Origin: Ananas comosus
Taxonomy: Eukaryota; Streptophyta; Magnoliopsida; Poales; Bromeliaceae
Assembly (NCBI RefSeq): GCF_001540865.1
Contig: NC_033627.1
Coordinates: 12,067,186 to 12,131,185, forward strand
Direction of reading: 5' to 3'
Length of the DNA: 64,000 nt
Positions 59,901-64,000 of this stretch are shown here, piece after piece; within the stretch, counting starts at the first letter, position 1; the number at the start of each line of letters is the position of its first letter. The notes beneath the pieces were generated by a model, which worked only from the letters and a program-made list of their open reading frames with translations, searched no databases and was not told the DNA's origin. The translations under genes were made by a program, and so were the position numbers.

Positions 59901-62900
59901 GAAAAATTATTGCCAGCACCTGTGCACCACATCAGCCAGCGCACCACCCATTCTCTACCATTCATCCATCACATACTTCTAGATCAATAAATGCTAGGAA
60001 GTGGGGACTGAACAGTGAGATGGGATGAAGGGCGGAGCATGGGCGGGGGCACAGGCTGACAAGATGTGGCAAATGCAGGCAATAATCTATCCTACTTAGG
60101 CAATCATTAGTATTACTAACTGCTCTGGAGCAAGACTTTTTGAAAGCACATTGATCAGAAAACAAAGAACCATGTAGCCCAGTAAATCTGGTTTGACCCT
60201 AGTTGGGAAAACATCTAGCTTAGTGTTGCCAGCCATCCAAACTCATTTTGACCTTGTTCACTTTCTTAAAATTTCATACTTTGGTCATAGCTAGTGCAAT
60301 TACATAACTGTCCAAAAATTTGATCATTAGGCATGTTTTGGTAGATAGCGTTTAGCGTGCTAGTAAATGCAGGTCTGCATTTAGACCTTCTAAAGGTGAG
60401 ACAGACTTATTTTTGTTCCCACAATTTCATATAGCCATATAAAAAGAAAAACCACACAAAAGTCCATAAACAAGAAAAAAGACTTTCAAATAATGTCAAA
60501 TGAGATCACTGCAATATTATACTTTTCTCTTTAACTCATGGTTTCTCAAGCTTCCCATAGCCAAAAACTCCAAGATTTGCAAAAAAACCTGAAACTGGAT
60601 ATGAGACTAAGATTTGGACCTAGTCATAAAGTCACAATAGAGTTGACAATAAAGCAGCATTTCATTTTAGGGTATTTCACATAAGTAACTGCACAAAATC
60701 CTCTATTTGATAAATGTATACACGCGACATCAGAATTTTCACATATACCCCTTGGCAGTGCAGTTTAAGATAATGCTCTCACCTTAAATTAGGGTTACAA
60801 TTTACAGGGGAAGGGTTCTAAAAATAACCATCCAGAATATATTTCTAAAAATAAGCCCCTGTAAAAAAATCTGAATTGTCAGATGCGCGTGTCCTTTGGA
60901 ACTGCCGCTCAAAAAAAAATGTTGTTACCCTAAACTAGAGATCCATTTTACAGGAAAGCTGGTTTTGTTCAGATTTTTTATTTTTTTGGTATGTAGAGGA
61001 AGTTTTTTCTAAAACGATGAGATATTTTCACTACAAGGAAATAATATTTCGCAGGATATTAAGTATATATGCAATTAGTTAGTACTTTGATAGAGTATAA
61101 GTGAAATTTGCTAAATATAGTTTGAAAATGCTAATGTTGTCAATCTAAAAAATCATTCTTTAAGCTACTAAATGAAAATACCTGCCGTGATGGGACAGTT
61201 GTACTGAAATCCTTTTCTCCATTTTGCTCCTCCGGGATGTATGCTAGTACTACTAAAGCATCGCCGTATGGAGCAATACCAGAAATGTAGTAACTAGTTT
61301 GAAAAGAGGCCACAATATCCACATACTTAGTACTTGAAATGGAAATATTTGTCCGTACACCATTCACACCATTGGGAGAATTAGCTCTAATGGCAGCAAT
61401 CTTTACACTCGTTCCCCAGCCAATGACCAAGAGAGTGTCATCCTAGATACAACAAATCTTCTTAGCATGTGACATAGAAAATTTCCAGATTCAACATAGA
61501 AAGAGGAAAGAACCTGCAATTGCTATAAACCTTCTCAAAAGTATTTAAGAAAAAAAAAGAGAAGAAGAAAACAGCCATCATTAGCTGAGTTAGGCCTGGC
61601 TAGAACTTTTGACAACTGCTGCATAATAGAGTTGTTTGGGGAAGCACAAGCAGCTTTGTCATTACATTTCATTACATTTCCCTAGCAGCTTCTCAATAAC
61701 CTAATTGGAACATCTGCTTTTGAGGCCCAAACACTCATTTTATCATCTTGCCATAGCAAAAGCTCTAGAGACTCTTCATGACAAACTCCTAGTAACTGTT
61801 TCTTGAAGTAGAGAAGTTATACCAGAAACTAAGCCAAACAAACAAATTAGTGCCCAAATACCCTCTAATTTATTCCTTTATAATCATAAAGAGAGTAAAA
61901 TGCAATAATAAACAATCATGCACTTAATTCTGCTACTGCCCATGATTCATTGCTCCTCCATCTTACCTCCACCCCATCCTGATAAAGTATTAACAATAAA
62001 AATAAAATAAAATAAAAATAAAAGAAGAGACTTCCAGATCAGATAGGTAGGCTTTTCGTTGGTATTCATTATATTCTCCGGTAGCTTGAGTTTCAAATTA
62101 ATACTGATTCAAAACTGTAGAAAAATTTTTACTGCCGACCTTTTCAATTGTCTTATTTTCTGATAATTTAGTGGACTGCCATCTGAAATCTGAAAAATGT
62201 TCACCAATTTCAGCAAATGGTATATCATTATTTCGACATAAAGCAATTTCCGGCCTGTAAATACACCACTTACTAGGCTAAAACAAGGCCCAAACTCAAG
62301 ATAGCTGAAATTCAGTCTCAATAACACACATATGCGTGTTACTTGTATTACTTTACGGGCCAATAAGAACAGTATCATATATCTATTTCTATCAGTCAGG
62401 AACAGTAAATCTCAAAAATCTCAAATGACTTAATATTTTGAGCATGATGAGGTCAAGCACAACATTCTCTTTTGAAATGGTTGCCTCAGCCAGACTACTT
62501 CAGAATGAAAAGGGGAAACTTCACAGAATATATTTTACCTGCCACACCAAGTGAGGAAGTAAAAGCTCTGGACGGGGGATTCCCCTCGGTCTCTCAATAA
62601 AAGAAATTCGCTGATGATTTGCCATGTCATAAACTTTTACTCCTGCATCATTAGCCCAAGCAATAAGACTTGTTCTCCACTTCACGGTATGAATTGGACC
62701 CTCACCGTCATGCAGAATCTGAGAAGATACAAGGATGCTGAATAATTAAAATCTGACAAATCTACATATATGTACCCCCAAATTACACATTTATATACAT
62801 ATATTCTTGTAAAATCAGAATTTATATCTTTTCAAAAGTGCAATTCTTATAGAAATACTCGTTTTTAACCTGAGTCATCCAATTCAGGTGAAAATTTGGC

Positions 62901-63359
62901 TTTGCACAAGAACAAAGCTTTCCAATGAGGGGCATTTTGTAAGTAGAAGGGTTATATATTTAAGAAATTAAAATTTTGAGACGCAAATATGAAATGAGTC
63001 TTGCAGGCGTATTAGTATATACGTTAACATCTCGAGACACAAGCGGGTACTAAACCGAAATATATTCTATATCAAGAAATAAGACATACCTGCTTATTAT
63101 AACCTAGCCAGTTCTTCATGTTGAGAAATAGTTGACCAGCTAAACCACCCGCGACAAACCTTCTTGAGGATTTCCGTGAATAGTCAGGGTCTAGAGCTAT
63201 TGCTTTCATAGGCCGATGATACTCGAATTTCAATTTTTCATCCGTAAAAAGGCTGCTTATAACTACAGATCCATCATCTGAGCAGCTACCAATAAATTCA
63301 CCTTCTGCATCAAAGCTAAGGTCGTTGACTGTAGCGGTATGAGCAGCAAATTCTTTGAC
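52671..63359 (-). CDS. VPS41: Vacuolar protein sorting 41 (VPS41, HOPS subunit), 5' partial
   Basis: VPS41 is the HOPS subunit that tethers membranes at the vacuole and late endosome. Eighteen exons, in transcript order: 63359-63090, 62718-62539, 61442-61182, 59789-59657, 58931-58841, 58309-58207, 57247-57144, 57072-56979, 56879-56724, 56651-56589, 56228-56163, 55171-54971, 54727-54650, 54580-54461, 54304-54224, 53775-53690, 53365-53284, 53075-52671. They give 857 residues in one frame, all introns GT-AG. The N-terminal part is a beta-propeller (AAHTATVNDLSFDAEG, IGSCSDDGSVVISSL). A long helical clathrin-repeat-like region follows (YAEAASLCPKLL, LGRMGNAKQALAIIINKLED). The C terminus is a RING-H2-like finger: CCLCFDPF, FCCHGYHVPC and MRCVLC. 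About 100 N-terminal residues are missing beyond the window edge. An acidic DDDNDGEDDDE loop lies inside the RING. Confidence 0.94.
53892..53919. repeat. (TA)n tract left of a MITE
   Basis: About fourteen TA units directly abut the left end of the MITE at 53920; a further (TA)n tract (54172-54192) abuts its right end. Confidence 0.9.
53920..54171. mobile_element. Intact 252-bp MITE inserted in a (TA)n microsatellite
   Basis: Both ends carry CTACTATACT(C/T)TTATGAGTAT in inverted orientation: left 53928-53948, right in the reverse complement of 54144-54164. The outermost bases are GGCTGGGG and GAGTCCGG. The element is flanked on both sides by TA repeats, so the insertion point was within (TA)n. 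This behaviour is known for Micron-type MITEs of rice; family identity here is not tested. It lies in a VPS41 intron (53776-54223). Confidence 0.8.
56290..56565. repeat. MITE-like repeat in a VPS41 intron
   Basis: The ends TTTGGCCTGTTTGGGCTTGG and, from the right, TTTTGGCCTGGCTTATGG look like a weak inverted repeat. Inside are GAAGAAGCAAAATG, TTTTGGTTTTGGGGCC and AGCAAAAGCTC, shared with patches at 59.5 and 61.6 kb. Confidence 0.6.
59450..59625. repeat. MITE-like repeat in a VPS41 intron
   Basis: Contains GCAATAGAAGCAGAATCTC, TTGGGGGCCAAACCCC and AAGCTATTCCATAAGACAGG, the right part matching the end of the repeat at 56290-56565. The left edge is uncertain. Confidence 0.55.
61590..61850. repeat. 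MITE-like repeat in a VPS41 intron
   Basis: Runs from about GTTAGGCCTGGCTAGAAC to CTAAGCCAAACAAAC and contains AGCAGCTTCTC, TTTTGAGGCCCAAAC and AGCAAAAGCTCTAGAG. It belongs to the dispersed family described for the other introns. Confidence 0.55.
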
Positions 63360-63759
63360 CTGTAAATATAAAGTGTTGAGAACATCGGCATATTTCGGCA
63401 AGATAATGGCAAGGAGTAGTAGACAACAGGGCAAATCAGAATAAAAATGACAAGTACTTCTCAAAACAACTAAAAATCTGGTCCAACCAATATGTCGGAA
63501 CCTCAAATATCCTTAATCTTCCTAAAGATGAAAAATCACGCCATGCAATCAAAACTACTTCAACTATATTGAACCTAAGTTAGATTCATCTAAGCACAAA
63601 CTAGGGATTGAGTAACTCTAAAGAATAACAACTAACATTTTATACAGCTATACGCGGTCAGCTATATAGGTCGTATACTTTACATAAGATTCTTTGTGAA
63701 ATAAATATTATCATGTATTTCCTTATTATGTCCTCCAGTGTTCATTATAATATTCCCTT

Positions 63760-63970
63760 CCCTCATAAGGCAACTTCTACTTGAATACTCTTTACTGACA
63801 CCCCAAGTGGTCTTCTTTGTGCATGTCCAAACCATCTCAATTGGTTCCGCGTGATTTAACCAGTTGGGTGCTATACCTAATTTGCTACTTAATAGAATCC
63901 TTTCTTTACTTTATCTTCCATACTAGCCCCACTAACATGACTAACTTTATAGTTGTCTAATAAAATCTTC
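63760..63970 (-). pseudogene. LINE-type reverse transcriptase remnant
   Basis: Minus-strand translation gives NQLRWFGHAQRRPLGVSVKS, matching the RWFGHV.RRP signature at the C-terminal end of plant LINE-type reverse transcriptases. Upstream in the same strand is a VSHVSGASMEDKVKKG-like piece, corresponding to the stretch that normally precedes it. Stop codons break the frame between and after these pieces, so it is a dead fragment. It lies in the intron before the first VPS41 exon of the window and may continue past base 64000. Confidence 0.6.
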
Positions 63971-64000
63971 CTTCTACTTTCAGGGGTATAACATTAGAAG

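Noticed and set aside
1..64000. CRISPR arrays, bacterial operons, rRNA genes or intact tRNA genes
   Set aside because: None seen. The window is plant nuclear DNA, and the only tRNA-like sequence is the SINE head.

Overview
The window is nuclear DNA of a flowering plant. Genes are split by many introns, all recognisable proteins have plant orthologues, and introns and spacers are AT-rich and full of small transposons. The first exons of several genes (the Rab5 GTPase, bystin, Lunapark) are GC-rich while later exons are not. This 5' GC gradient, with long GA/CT microsatellites in leaders, suggests a monocot, perhaps a commelinid such as pineapple; the species call is inference. Two single N bases (30077, 32577) show it is a draft assembly.

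Layout. (1) 885-4136 (+): 3' part of a PUX7-type UAS/UBX adaptor for CDC48. (2) 5589-9443 (+): Rab5-type GTPase (RABF2/RHN1 group), complete. (3) 9444-12630: spacer with low-complexity and transposon debris. (4) 13307-16246 (+): RNA polymerase II subunit RPB4, complete, with a TATA box and probably a leader intron. (5) 17219-23501 (-): bystin/ENP1, complete, convergent with RPB4. (6) 24731-28244 (-): small single-pass membrane protein of unknown function, complete, with an intronic SINE in its leader. (7) 29.8-34.9 kb: AT-rich spacer with a long-TIR transposon. (8) 35017-38800 (+): Lunapark, complete. (9) 38.8-41.1 kb: spacer with two intact MITEs. (10) 42257-50426 (+): coatomer subunit delta, complete. 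(11) 52671-63359 (-): VPS41, lacking only its N-terminal exons, which lie beyond the window.

Four genes act in endomembrane traffic (Rab5 GTPase on endosomes, Lunapark on ER junctions, delta-COP on Golgi vesicles, VPS41 in HOPS). RPB4 and bystin serve transcription and 40S ribosome assembly. No shared operon-like regulation is implied; each gene has its own leader.

The most notable signals are in splicing. Bystin's last intron has the full signature of a minor-spliceosome (U12) AT-AC intron. Three further introns (Rab5 GTPase, bystin intron 1, delta-COP) need GC-AG splice sites to keep the reading frame. Mobile DNA includes a SINE with a 16-bp target duplication, a hAT MITE with an 8-bp duplication, a Tourist-like MITE, MITEs sitting in (TA)n tracts, and a LINE remnant. 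All exon borders were assigned by eye from reading frame, splice signals and remembered family conservation; no alignment was run.
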